Assembly: GCA_000711775.1 (NCBI GenBank)
Contig: ARYC01017591.1
Coordinates: 20,363 to 84,362, forward strand
DNA length: 64,000 bases
Direction: 5' to 3'
Source of the DNA: Oxytricha trifallax
Lineage: Eukaryota > Ciliophora > Spirotrichea > Sporadotrichida > Oxytrichidae
Part shown: positions 35,601 to 47,240 of the stretch, piece by piece
Numbering within the stretch: position 1 is the first letter of the stretch
Layout of the letters: every line of letters starts with the position of its first letter
Program-made: the position numbers and the translations under genes
Notes under the pieces: model-generated
Database searches by the model: none
What the model saw: the letters and a program-made list of their open reading frames with translations, nothing else
What the model was told of the DNA's origin: nothing

Positions 35601-36405
35601 ACCCATAGATTACTCAAGTACGCTATTATTGGTAAATCATATAAAAATTTCATTTAAATATATATAAATACTTCACACATTAATATTTCAACAATATTAT
35701 TTCTTGCGAGAGTCCTATTTGTTTGATTATTATTGCTTAATGTTGGAATCTAATAATCGTCATTCAGATTGAATTTATTGTTAGAATTGTTTTGATTCTT
35801 AGTGGTAATTGATGAGGAGTTGTAATTGTGTTACTCTATTGGTTCAATTTATATTGTATTAAAAAAGGAAAATGTGCAATAAAAAATCACAATGATTTAG
35901 GATAAAAATATTTCAATTTTAGTGTAACCATTTGCTATTTTGGGTTTCGTGTCGAGCTGTGCGACAGATTTTTTAGTTTCTATTACAGGTAAAGAATTAC
36001 GGTTATCATTTTAAGCCCAGTTTTGCTAAACCTAAATTTTAACATTTAACAATCTTTAGCTTTTAAAAATATTTCGATAGATAGTATATGCTTTCTTATT
36101 ATAAGCATTACCACAAGCTTTACAATGAGATTCTTAATAAATTGGTTTTGCAATTTATAACATATTTATGATATATTAAAAGAAATGCTACCATTCATAC
36201 TTACCTATTATTTTGACTTATTAGTTTCAATAGTAGACTGCTTCTAAGCCTAACTAATGTTAATATTCGCTTTGACATTGCCATTTGCGTTGATTTATTG
36301 AGTTGGCTTTTTGCTGTTGGAATACTGGTTAAAGTCGTTATTAAATTCTTGGTCGTAGTCGTCCTCGTAGTAATTATCTTCCTCCTCGAATTATTAAAAG
36401 TTCAT
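32658..36405 (-). CDS. coiled-coil protein with IQ motif and poly-Gln
   Basis: ATG 36405 (MNFQQFEEEDNYYEDDYDQE) to TGA 32660-32658. The N-terminal third is Asn/Ser/Gln-rich and lies in several islands (about 35930-36030, 35710-35860, 35530-35640, 35390-35450, 35000-35225). The middle (STPNLHSSLNPNQSSKKYQQ; MKYQSIDEQMKTREQEII) and later part (QQEQNKKLKEEKEQMSKQIM) are coiled coil. Near the C-terminus, ETLAALVVQSTFRMLIQRRK is an IQ-type calmodulin-binding motif, followed by glutamine runs written largely as TAG/TAA. Islands are separated by AT-rich DNA; several borders look like GTAAG introns, others like IESs. Calmodulin-regulated cytoskeletal function is inferred from the IQ motif. Confidence 0.75.
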
Positions 36406-37279
36406 TTTGTTTATAAATAAATTATTATTGATTTAATTATATCAGATTTATCGCTTTTTTATTCTGTTTGTTTTAATATATGATGATTCAAAAATTGGAG
36501 ATTTGTAGAAAAGGTCAATGAAAATATAGTGATTTAATGAATTTATAGGGAGTTGTATATTTATTACTATTTAATTAAAATAGTATATATGTATATATAT
36601 ATATATAAATTTGTTTAAAATATATCTTCCCTTCAAGAATTTCTAAAATTGCTGTTTCAGAAATGAGAATAAAAAGTCGAATCAAATTAACTTGAATTAT
36701 AAATAATATATATATATTCTACAGTCCTAAACAGGCGATATATGTATATAAATAATATAATATTAATAATAATCAAATATATCTGAATTAATTTCTAAGT
36801 AAAAGCAACAATACAAAAATGGAGTTGAGTTTACAATTTCTAAGAATTAAAAACAAAATTAATAATAAGAAAGTCTCTAAATTTTCAGGAAACTCTAATA
36901 TATTCAGTATGAACTCATAATCTATATTAATTCATATATTGAATCATTTGCTATTTTTTGCAAATAATAGTGGTTTTTTGGGGTTTAGAACATATTTTTC
37001 TTAAAATCTTAATTTACTATTAATTAACAGATAATATAATCTACAAGAATATTAGTGATGCTATGTTTACTAGTAATATAATGCTTTGATTAATCGCATT
37101 AAACAATAATTTCCTCGCTTTCAAATAACTGTCTTAAATGTATAGCGAAGGGTTATTATTACTGCTTCAAATTTTATAAGTTATATTTTTCATTATATAT
37201 CCCTTAAATCTTTAACAAAATATCTAAATTTATTTTTTTAATTTAAATGCTATGATAGTTGCGTGATATAATCATAGGC
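36406..37279. other. AT-rich intergenic region
   Basis: Divergent promoter region between the IQ-motif gene and the next plus-strand gene. It contains TA dinucleotide runs near 36590-36606 and 36710-36760 and nothing else recognised. Confidence 0.5.
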
Positions 37280-38511
37280 AGAAACATTCTGCAAAGTTTA
37301 ATATGATATAATTAATGGTGGTGGGAATAGTACAAGAAGAATGCTATAAGATATTAGTGAGGAAAATGCAAATATAACTAATGTGGACATTGTAGAATTT
37401 GAAGGGGACAGTACTACTTACTTAAATATTATTAATAAAATACTTTTATTAACTAGTTAATTGATTAAATTAATATTATTTTTTGTGTATATTACATTCA
37501 ATTAAACTAAGATAATATAATAATATTTTTAAAACTCAATCTCCAGACTTATTTGAATCATTCATAAAATATATAATACACTTAACATTTTATTACAATT
37601 CTTTTGATTAATGATTTGTAACTGGCCCATAAATCGTAAAAACAATCTCCCATTGTCCAAATTTCTAAAAATTCAACGACACGCTTTGCAGTACCCCCAT
37701 TAAACAAGAATTTAGTATATTGACTGATAATATTGGCATGATTAGAAAGAAAAAATTTATCGTGCAGCCTGGAAAGTGGTGTCTAGTTGTAATCTAAAAT
37801 CGAATTTTCGGAGGACATAATTTTAATAATATATATATTTCTTTATAAATTAAACTATAAATCATGTTTAAGGAAGTATTAAATATAAATGGGACATATA
37901 GGTGGGTGCATGAAAATTGACTCAGTTTCTGGTAATCAAATGATTTATAGTGACGTTTTCAATTTCTAGAAAAATTTCACAGTGAATTAAATTGCAAGTT
38001 TAGAATTAAATGTTTCAACTTCATAGTCTTTGAGTTAAGCTTTCTTAAAATAAAATCTATATTTTATATATCTATAATAAATATTTTTAGAATGTCGATA
38101 GACTGGCAATTTTCCACTCATTAAATTTTTGTAAATTAATCTTTCTTAAATGACCTCAATTACATTGATGCAATCTACCAAGAAATCTATAAAATGAATG
38201 ACACACTATACTATCAAGGTATATTGCTAGACTCAGTGATCACATTGTATGAAGACTGGGATTAATCAAGTTTGCTGAAAGTACCAGGTGAGTGGACCTA
38301 GAGATATGTATTCGTTTATAACCCTGATGAATAGTAGAATCTTTTCTAGATAAAGATTTCACACTCTATAAGGAGTAATTTAAAGTATTTTTTATCATAA
38401 CTGTCTTTTGCGTAAATTACAGTCTAAAAAATGCTCATTTCATCATATTTTGAATTTATATAAGGGGTTTAAGTTATAGCTTCGTGTTTCTACTAAGTGC
38501 ATCTGTAATGA
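37280..38511 (+). CDS. unknown protein in several MDS blocks
   Basis: Coding islands in order: GGGNSTRRMLQDISEENANI (about 37290-37430), TLCSTPIKQEFSILTDNI and KFIVQPGKWCLVVIQNRIFG (about 37617-37830), KIDSVSGNQMIYSDVFNF (about 37900-38060), then NYIDAIYQEIYKMNDTLYYQ and VITLYEDWDQSSLLKVPGEW (about 38150-38400), ending at TGA 38509-38511. N-x-S/T sites in the first island hint at secretion, but no signal peptide was found, so the 5' MDS may lie upstream or elsewhere. No domain recognised. Pointers were not resolved. Confidence 0.6.
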
Positions 38512-39252
38512 TATACAACTTTGGATTATGAAATTAAAAAAATTAGCATTAATAAGAAATTAATCTCTAATATTTAGTTTTTTGCAAAACAATAAATTTA
38601 AAGTTTGACAGATAAGGAAATTGTGTGTATTATTATTTTATTTCATAAAACCATTACTTTGACTCAATACAAGTTAAAGCTCATATATTAAAATTATAAT
38701 TTATGATGAACAAAGAGTAAGAATTTACGAGTTACTAATAGAATGTATAATAATTAAATCATCCTACAAAAATTAATTCAACTATTGTAGAATTTCTCTT
38801 AGAATTTTCAAAAAATTATCTCAATTTAGTAATATATTTATTTTAATTTCCATTAAAAATTAGAACAATCTTTCGAGATTTTATTTAACAATAAGAGAGT
38901 AATAACCAAATTAAATCCAAAAAATCTGTTTAAAAGTGAGAAATCTATTATTTCCATTTCTTTTCACTAATATTGCAATAATTATTTATAATTGCTTAAA
39001 AATATTTTTTAATAATTTTCTTATTTTAATACTTAAAATAGTTTTGGAATAATAATTAATACAATAAAGTGGATAACTTGATTTTTGTAAGAACAAACAT
39101 AAATAATTTACAAACTAATTGGCTGTTGCAGGCGGGTTTTCCTTTAATTAACTCGCTCTTTGTAGTTACTAAAATAGGCAACAATCCAGTTATAAAAGTT
39201 TAGTCATAGTAATAAATGATTAAATTACACGCAACATACAATAATATATACA
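38512..39252. other. AT-rich intergenic region
   Basis: Nothing recognised on either strand apart from homopolymer-rich AT sequence. Confidence 0.5.
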
Positions 39253-39798
39253 ATGAAGAATCAAATAGTAAAGTTTGGTGTCCTAGCAGCACTTCTAGGC
39301 ATTGCAACAGTAAACTTTTTGATGGTTAATTTTTGGGGGGGGAAGAAATTTATTCATAGATTTAATTGAAATTAAGAATTTTAGAAATGGGGGTTGAAGA
39401 TTTTATAAGTTTACAAGGAGCTAAGATAAAGCAAGGCCCTGGATTTTTGTCTGAACCCAACACACTCGCACAAACAGGTGCTGGATGTGAAGTTGAAGAA
39501 CAGCTCTCATTCGGTGGTGAAAATGTAATTTAAAGTATATGGTACTTTTCTTTAACATTTTTCTTATTACCTTGAAAATGACTCTCTTGGTCAGTTCCAC
39601 AGAGGAGTCTTCCAGTCCAACTCTGCTGAGGCAATCGTAGGTGTCGCTAACGTCGAAGACATGTACCATGATCACAGATGCTATGAAGCTCACCTGAAAA
39701 TAAATAAACTGAATTTTTTAAAGAGACAAAGCAAAAATTTGTGTTTATCAATGGATGCTCCAGAGGCATGCGTTCAAGCTTCAGTTTGCCCTCAATGA
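39253..39798 (+). CDS. small secreted Cys-containing protein A
   Basis: ATG 39253 opens a signal peptide (FGVLAALLGIATV). An interruption of about 110 bp containing a run of nine G follows. Then come KQGPGFLSEPNTLAQTGAGC and EVEEQLSFGGEN, a second break, DSLGQFHRGVFQSNSAEAIV, DMYHDHRCYEAH, and the tail SMDAPEACVQASVCPQ ending at TGA 39796-39798. The CYEAH block and the SMDA...VCPQ tail recur in the locus at 44 kb, so the two are paralogues. Function unknown. MDS borders were not fixed by pointers. Confidence 0.65.
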
Positions 39799-40019
39799 TG
39801 AATAACATCAAAATATCATTTTATAAGAGGATATAGATAAGTAGAGATAGTTTGCATGTTTAAAATCCAAAATTAATTAATAGCTCATTCTTATTACCAT
39901 TATTTACCGAAAATTTGTTGAATTCCACTTAAACAGTAGCATCTCCTGCTTAAATTCCTTATTTATTTTACTCTTCACTTGTTTATACTAATAAGATATA
40001 GTCATGTAATATTCTCAAT

Positions 40020-42142
40020 TCATTTCTTGGCAGCCAACTAATCCATTCTCTTAACGAAAACATTAAGAACAACATCAATATCTTCGATATAGTCTATTGA
40101 TGAAACGTAAGAGCCCAAATCCTCCTACTTGTTACCCCATGTTCTTGATGAGCCGTAACCAGAGATTGCTGAATCATTTTTATCTTTAGCGAGCAGATTG
40201 CTTGAATTTGCGAGATTCGACTCATCTTCAAGTTTAATGCCATTCTGTGTCCTTAGCTATAAGATAGAGCTTTCGATATTCTTTAAGATATACTCTTTCT
40301 CTGATTCTTTAGCAGGAATTCCCTTATCTTTAATCTGTTGAATTACCTTGTCAATCAACTCGATCTCTTTCTTGAGTAGAATTGCTTTTTCAGCTTGTTC
40401 TTGGGTCATGTTAAACTTCTGCTGAATCAGCTTGACTTCATCTTAGAATGATATCAGAGATTGATCAATAGGCTTTTAAGCAGGCTGCCCTTTAGATTTA
40501 TCAAAATTTTTATTTAATAACAATTTGATCATTTATATAAAATCTCATTTAGATTTTCCTGGGCATAGAGTATCAAACAAAGCATTGATTTTGTTGGTTT
40601 TTGCCTTTACTTTGTTAAACTCTTGCAATTTGATTTTCAATTTTCCGAGTGTGGAGTTGGGACTCTGGTATTTGTTATCAAGTTGCAGATTGTTATCATC
40701 ATTCAAATAGTAAGCTTTGAGTACTTTAAGCTTGCGATCTCTTATTCTCTTCTTTCTCTAATCCTTCATTTCTCTTCTTCTTAAAGCCTCTTTCTCGAAG
40801 AATGATTGGCTTGCAGAAGAGGATAATGCCCCTGTAGAATTATTTCTTAAACCTACGGGAGCATCTCTATCTCTTAAGATTGAAGTTGCTGAAGTGTCTT
40901 AGAAGATTTTGTTCATGCGATCTCTGAATTCTTTGTAATTTCTGTAGCTTGATGGTCTGCCCAAACTTTCTTCCATAAACCTTGAAGGTAAGAAAGAACT
41001 GGGAGGTGCCATAGGAGGCTATAATTGTAAAGTTAAATATTAAAGATAAGTACAAATTTGTTATTCTTATTATAGGAATTCAAAGCAGGGTTTCTACTCA
41101 AAGGATTTGAGCTAGACTCTCTGTATAGACCAGTACCATAACTATTCAAATGGCTGCTGTTACTCAAGAATGGGTTTGTTAATTAAAAGCCATTATTGAC
41201 ATCTTTGACTGGTTATTTTTATTGTGATTTCTATTCATTTTGAATGTCCTTCTTGTCAGCTGCTTCTCTCTCTACTCTTCTTTTTCTCAATAAACCTCTG
41301 TTAGGTACACTGCTTGCACTATTCTGTTAAGCTTTATCATTTGAAGCATGATTCTCAACTTTAGAACTTGCTTGTGGTTTTGATGATTAACTAATTGGTT
41401 CATCAAATTCGGCTAAGTCTATATCATGCTAGAAACTATCATCAATTTCTGAAAACTTGGGCATGTCAAACAAGCTCTCAATCTTGATCAAATCCTAGAG
41501 ATCATTAATCTCGATTCTCTCTAAGTGTGAGTTCAGGCTGTCGTTATGCAAATCAGCTGGATAAAAAGAATCCTTATCCTCCTTGCTTAATCTCAAGAAA
41601 TTATTAGCACTCTACAAGCTAGACTCCTCTTCATGCTTGATAATCATATCGCTGATCATTTTGGCTTTTTCGTTTTCCTCCTCTTGCATAAGCTCATCTT
41701 CATCCTCCTCGTCACATTCAATTTCTATGTCTTTAATTGGTTTAGAAGCAGCTTTTCTGTTCTTGACTCTGCGTTTTGCTATTTTTATTTGATTCTTTAA
41801 TCTCTTGACATTTGCTTTTGATTCATCCAAGAACTCCTTCAGCTCTTTGTCTATGGCTTCATTTGGGTCCTTGTTATCGTTATCATCTTCGTCTTTCTCT
41901 TCACCGTAGTCATCTTCATCATCCTTCAAATCATCATCGTGATCATCTTCTTCCTGATGCTTGTCTTCTTGGTCTTCTTCCTCGTCATCTTCTGCATCTT
42001 CATCAGCGCCATCATCTTCTTCCTCTTCTTCACCAGCGTCATCATCATCTTCTCCCTCATCGTCGTCATCATCACCCTCCTCCTCTTCATCTTGATCACG
42101 GATTTGATACAAATAGTTTCCTACCACTCCATCCTAATTCAT
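40020..42142 (-). CDS. acidic, probably nuclear protein, unknown
   Basis: Read from ATG 42142-42140 (MNQDGVVGNYLYQIRDQDEE) to TGA 40022-40020. A run of about 90 almost entirely Asp/Glu residues is followed by basic segments (KIAKRRVKNRKAASKPIK), a Ser-rich middle (LRKRRVEREAADKK), and a C-terminal coiled coil (EQAEKAILLKKEIELIDKVI). One short intron (about 41020-41056) and one IES (pointer AAATCTAAA) are placed. The frame stays open upstream of the ATG (KSGFLNLNGANARAYLHQDY), so the true start may be in another MDS. An acidic stretch next to basic patches suggests a histone- or nucleic-acid-binding role; this is inference. The plus-strand ORFs here are shadows of the acidic run. Confidence 0.8.
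40491..40547. other. IES, 57 bp, pointer AAATCTAAA
   Basis: On the minus strand AAATCTAAA occurs at 40556-40548 and 40499-40491. Joining removes an in-frame TGA and gives CCA GGA AAA TCT AAA GGG CAG CCT (PGKSKGQP). The length is a multiple of three, so only the stop codon and the repeat reveal it. Confidence 0.85.
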
Positions 42143-42764
42143 GACATAGTCATAGTCTTAATGAAGATAAGCTCGTGCATTTGCACCATTCAGATTCAAA
42201 AACCCTGATTTCTTATAAATACTTATTAATATTAGAATTTATTGATTATAGGATATTTAATTAATTCCTAGTATTTGATTAAATATATTAATAGGATTTT
42301 TATTTTAAAAATTACACTTATCATAAATATAGTGTTTATTAATCTAAAAATGAAATAAACAAGTCATATCAAGATAAGCTCTGATTAACTGATGATATTA
42401 TTTAATATTAAATTATTTAATAATTAATTTTTACTTTATTTATGTATGTTTGTATTTACAGTGCAGTTAATATCTAGATTCAAGAATAAAAGTGGTAAAA
42501 TAATTCAGATTGTTTATATAATAACATATTAAAGTGAAATATTCTAGGAAATTTATGAATTCAAAATTTGCTTTATATTACAACTTGTTTTAAACAGTCT
42601 TCATGATATTATGAATAATAGATGTTAAGTATAATTAAAATAAAATAAATTTTAAGTTTGAGAATCAGATTATTATACATATAATTAAAAATAATCAATG
42701 TAAATGACCATTTTTAATTAAAATATTAATTACAATTTATAAATGATAATTATTTGGTGTTATA

Positions 42765-43041
42765 ATTCAATCCTGCTCCATTAGCCGGGTCTATCACCCC
42801 ATCATTGTCAAATCCCATACTAATGTTTAAACATGAAATCTGTCATTTTATATCCTACCCCCCCATATATAATGATTCTAATCTATAACAAAATCATTAT
42901 TATAATGTTAAAGTAGTTGCTGAATATGTTTGCTGCGCCACCTGCTTGCTTGGCAGCACTTTATCGACCACCTCTTCTTGCGTTACGCTTAGCACCGGAG
43001 TTTTATTTATCTTGTGAGTCGCTACCGCCGGGTTTGCCCAT
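42765..43041 (-). CDS. 5' MDS pieces resembling an EF-hand light chain
   Basis: ATG 43041 starts MGKPGGSDSQDKQNSGAKRN, then GRQSAAKQAGGAANIFSNYF. After an AT-rich gap, MGFDNDGVIDPANGAG follows at about 42818-42765. A basic Lys/Arg-rich start, the phrase NIFSNYF and a DNDGVID loop resemble the N-terminus of a myosin regulatory light chain or other EF-hand protein, but position 1 of the loop is not Asp. No further EF-hand blocks follow in this window, so the remaining MDSs are elsewhere, or the likeness is misleading. It could also be the start of the acidic gene downstream. Confidence 0.45.
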
Positions 43042-43993
43042 TAAAAACACCCAAAAAATCCACTAAGTGGAAATCTAATGGTTTTAATAATATAAGTTTA
43101 ACGTAGTAATTTAATAGTTTTCATTTGTTATATGGTATAATTAAACTTCTTATTAATAATTTAACTTCATTTTTTATGGATTCAATTATCTAAAGCTAAG
43201 TTATGTTCATATATTTAAAACATGTGTAACACTATATAATTAAAATAAGATAAGAAATAGTATCTCTAATGATATTTTTAATAAATAATATATTACAATT
43301 GAATAATAAGAAGAAAGAGCATTATATTTTCTATCAAATCAAATTTTTTCAATTAATATAAAATTTAACTTCCAATTTTTATCAAAGATATCCTGATTTT
43401 TAATCAATATATTTTTGTGATAAATTATTAAAATGTTAAGTAAAAATAAAAAGTTATTTTACCTTAATATTATTCTTTAAATTCTTTGATGAATTTTAAT
43501 CTTTTTTATAGTAATTTATTATAAATTTTCATTTATAATTTATTCAAAGTGATAATTTAAAAAACAACTTCATTTCGAATATTAATATTTATGCAGAAAG
43601 GAATTTACATAAATAAATTACAGTTATTCTTCGTAAATTTAAATATTTCAATAAACAATATATTTAATAAAATATTCGATAAATTACTTTTAAAATTTTA
43701 GTTTTTGATTACTATTACAATCAAATATTAATTATACTGCTATGATTAAAAAGAGTGAGTTACCTTACAATATTTATTACAATTGATAAAATATGCTCAA
43801 ATTTATAATTTTAATTATACAACAAAATTTATTTTAAGTTATCATCTTAATTTTATGCAAATTTTTTACTTCATAAAAGCAAGTGAAGATTTTTGTTAGA
43901 ATAAATAAAAGAAATGATTAAATTGCCAAAATCTATTATAAATTATTATAAAAATAAACATTATTACTATATAGATAGTTGTCTTCTTACGTA
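43042..43993. other. AT-rich spacer
   Basis: Very AT-rich and free of coding islands on both strands. Confidence 0.5.
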
Positions 43994-44013
43994 CACCACA
44001 TCCTTAGCCAGCA
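43994..44013 (-). other. inverted 20-bp micro-MDS
   Basis: Minus-strand sequence TGCTGGCTAAGGATGTGGTG. Its first 11 bp repeat the plus-strand word at 44121-44131 (inverted), and its last 4 bp (GGTG) match 44250-44253. Only about five bases would be unique to this MDS. The 11-bp inverted match could alternatively be a simple hairpin. Confidence 0.55.
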
Positions 44014-44420
44014 AAAAAGAGTTAGTAATTATATTCAAATATTTGAAGTAGAAGAGCATTAATATTTATGTTCTATGAAGCTCACCAGGAGAAACATTGC
44101 GATTAATCTGAAGATTGCTCTGCTGGCTAAGAATAATTCTAATACAACTATCTTATTTAAATTTAATTTATAAATTATAGAAATATTTATTACTAACCTT
44201 TATACAATTTAGTTGGTTTAAAGTACAATAAAATTGTTTAATCTACGAAGGTGAGGTAGTATACAGAGACCAAAAGCAAATAGTCGAGCAAGGTTCTGCC
44301 AACGAGTGGAACAGTGGCTGCGAGCAGATCGTAACAAACATCACTCAGGTTTACGGTTCTATGGATGCTGTCTCCTCTATATGAAATTTATCTGCTTAAG
44401 TTTGCCCTCAATATAAATAT
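43994..44420 (+). CDS. small Cys-containing protein B, apparently scrambled
   Basis: Three coding pieces. Piece 1 (about 44070-44131, +) reads FYEAHQEKHCDQSEDCSAGQ. Piece 2 is on the minus strand at 44013-43994 and shares TGCTGGCTAAG with piece 1 in inverted orientation. Piece 3 (from 44250, +) reads EVVYRDQKQIVEQGSANEWN, SGCEQIVTNITQVYGSMDA, and the tail SAQVCPQ. Joining 1-2-3 through TGCTGGCTAAG and GGTG gives EDCSAGQGCGEVVYRDQKQ without a frame break. The YEAH block, SMDA and VCPQ tail match the protein at 39.3-39.8 kb. The N-terminal signal-peptide MDS was not found. A small break lies between SMDA and SAQVCPQ. Confidence 0.6.
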
Positions 44421-44463
44421 TATAATTTCATGAGTAAATTTCCATAAATATGTTATTTAATGA

Positions 44464-44973
44464 ATGAGTAGGTTGAAAGGCCTCATCTTCATATTAATGA
44501 TTATGACGGAGTAAATGAATAAGTTAACAAAAGTAAATGGATATATAAGCAACAACATTAACAAACAGCTAACCACTCGATTGTACCAATAAGCACTTTA
44601 ATACTTCAACTTATATTACTTACTAAGATATATTTATTCAATAGTATTTAAGATGAAGTGAGTTAGTGTAGATGGTGAGCAACTTTAATATGGATCTAAT
44701 TCTAATAACCGCATTCAAGAAATTAAACAATTAATGTATATTGGTTCATATAAACAGTTAATTTCTTTCGTTTAGATAAGTAAAAGTAATAACTATAATT
44801 TTATTAAGAACCTGAATACTTTAATGACTCTGCTCACGTAAAAAGATATAAAGATTTCAAATGAACTAGTAACAATCATCTTGCACGATTTATCAATCAC
44901 AAAATAAAACGAAAGCACCTATAAAGCACTTTAACAATAACAGACAAATGAATAACACGGAGACTCAAACTGA
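44464..44973 (+). CDS. unknown protein, partial MDS set
   Basis: The secure part is about 44665-44973, open to TGA 44971-44973: DGEQLQYGSNSNNRIQEIKQ, LMYIGSYKQLISFVQISKSN, NYNFIKNLNTLMTLLTQKDI and NELVTIILHDLSITKQ. It looks alpha-helical and repeat-like, somewhat like TPR or coatomer-type helices, but no family can be named. An upstream block from ATG 44464 (MSRLKGLIFILMIMTEQ; LYQQALQYFNLYYLLR) may be its 5' part; the junction near 44630 is unresolved. It is followed by about 300 bp of spacer up to the TBE insertion. Confidence 0.5.
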
Positions 44974-45429
44974 GACCACAGCCAAGCACACAAAAACTAA
45001 AATATATATATATAAACAATAGGATTATATTTTATAATGAATATTAAATGAATTATGAGAATCAAAATAGTATTTGTTCTTATATTCCAATAGAAGAAAT
45101 TATAAATTGTATTTTTTAACTGCGAAATTTAAAGATACTCGGTGATATAAAATGACTACCGTGAAATGATAGCACTTAAGCAAGACATAACCTGAGCTTC
45201 TTAGAAAATTTTCCCTAAATTAACTTAACACATAAGGTTAGCCCTTACACACGGGATTCAAGATAGGATGCAGATTCAAAACCCCAAAACCCCTTAATGA
45301 GGTTTATAAGTGCTTTTATTTTTAGGGTATAATTGGGGTCTTATTTGGGCTAGTAGAGAAAACGCAGGTTTTATGCGAATTTAATCAGTGTTTAATAAAT
45401 ATAAGTTGCTTTATTTAAAACGAATTTTA

Positions 45430-46884
45430 CCTGCTTATCTTTGATGTACCTCTGGAATCTTGCTCTCAAGTGGTTAAGTTTGTTACCTCAAATAGGAGGG
45501 AGCACTCACTATTATCATTCATAATATCTTTTATATTTCCTTGCAGACATCCTCTTATTTTATATGCTTCTAAGATTAACTGATTGATTATTTTTCAAGC
45601 TTTGTACCAAAGTAAGCCATGCTTTCCATTAGTCAATTTCTCTCTGATTTGGAAGTATCCAGGTGTTCCAAGAACCTTTGCTAAAGTTACTATCTCTTAT
45701 CTTAAAGCTCTATTGAAATCGATGACAACTACTTCTAATGAGCAGAGGTTCAGCATTACATTTTCAGGCTTCAAATCTCTATGTACATAACCAAGTTCAT
45801 GCAACTCCTTGACACCCTTTATCATATCTGATAGTATTTTATTCATATCATCTGGGTAACTGTAATGATTTAGATAATCTCTGAGTTATTTCATATTTCT
45901 TAAGCCTTAATGTGATAAAACCATAGCTTAAATAACACCATCTAGCTTAAGCAAGTTCTTGCAATCTCTTCTCTATGCCTCTCTAAGAATCATGTATTCG
46001 TTAGCAAACTCATTTTAGTACTGATCATTATTAATGAGAAAACTGAAAGAGTAAATCTTATATGCATACTCATCAATCACCATGAGCTTCACTTTGTTAG
46101 GGACACTTATATTTAAACAATTTCAATGCTACTGCTATTGTCAATTGCATTTAATGCAGGTATTTTCATTGCTTTCGCATAGAAGTATGCTTAAATAGTG
46201 TTACTTAATGGTTGATTCATCAATTAATACAGTTTCTATCTCTTGAGGCTCTCCTGCTACTCTCTTTATGACTCAATAGTATTAGACTTTCTTTTGGCAG
46301 GTATAAAATTTTAAAGTTCTATATCTTGAATCAAGATATACCTTAAATAAAGCTTTTATATGTGTTTCTTCACTTTTGATGAATGGGTATTGGACTTCAT
46401 ACAAGTTTTGCATTAATTCCTGCCATCGAATTTATCGTGCTTATATATAACTTAGCTCTCCAAGAGTGTGTCTCTTTGATTTGCTTCTTCAAGCTAGAGT
46501 TAGCATTCATCATATAAAATGTTTTTATTTTTTCTACTGGAGCTGTTCTTTTAACTCCTCAACATCTTCAATTAGTGTTTATATACCCATCTCTAGATTC
46601 TGCTTTTTGTTCTTCATTTCTAGGTAAAACAAGTCTGATTCAAACTCAAGAGATCTTAGCTCTGGTTCCCTTTCAGTATGCAATCTCTGGCTTCTTAGTT
46701 GAGCCAAAGTTTAGCTAGATTATCCATTGCCAAGAGAGACTGCTTTGCGGTTTAAGCTAGCCGCTATGCTTAAGTTTAAATTTAAATATATTATTAAGCT
46801 CTATTAACCTTTCTAGTTATAGAAACTATTTATAGGAGTTGGCACTGCAGTAGTAATGGTTGATTTTGACGTGCTTGAGATCAT
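45430..46884 (-). pseudogene. TBE 57-kDa-type zinc-finger/kinase ORF, with in-frame stops
   Basis: From ATG 46884 (MISSTSKSTITTAVPTPINS). The C-terminal half is kinase-like: NEYMILREAQRRDCKNLLKL, YSYPDDMNKILSDMIKGVKE, HELGYVHRDLKPENVML, VVVIDFNRALRQ (DFN instead of DFG), LGTPGYFQIREK. Upstream, a Cys-rich part (YTCQKKVQYY; ENTCIKCN) suggests a zinc finger. Five TGA codons lie in one otherwise continuous frame at 46275, 46143, 46125, 45597 and 45468 (first base, minus strand). Each would read Trp if TGA were TGG. A frame change near 46500 also occurs. Family knowledge places this ORF in all TBE classes; its role in transposition is unclear. Confidence 0.85.
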
Positions 46885-47240
46885 ATTAATAGTTAGTTTA
46901 TAACTATAAATATTCTAAATTCAAAATTAATAATTTTGATGTTGGTACAAACTAAGAATCAAATCAGGTTGGTACTTGTACCAATTAGGTTTTGAACCAT
47001 TTTGGAACTTTTCCATTAAAATCTCATTAGTTTAAAACTAGGTACTAATTAAGTTTTGGTACTTTTAAATTGGTACAAATTAAAATTAAACGGATTTAGT
47101 ACCAGTAATAATAAAAATTAAACAAATTTACTATTTATTTAATGGAACTAAATTGATAAAAATAAAGGTCTATCTCTGCAGTTTGTTACAGCTTCTGCAA
47201 ACATTCTCAATTTATCTTTGCAAGGTTGACCTCTTATAAG

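Noticed and set aside
39334..39345. Run of nine G as a possible element end
   Set aside because: No inverted partner run or target repeat was found; similar lone runs at 42857 and 54558 suggest simple homopolymer noise.
41583..42208. Plus-strand Ser- or Leu/His-rich ORFs opposite the acidic run
   Set aside because: They are the antisense of Asp/Glu codon runs (GAT/GAA/GAG) in the minus-strand gene and have no independent support.
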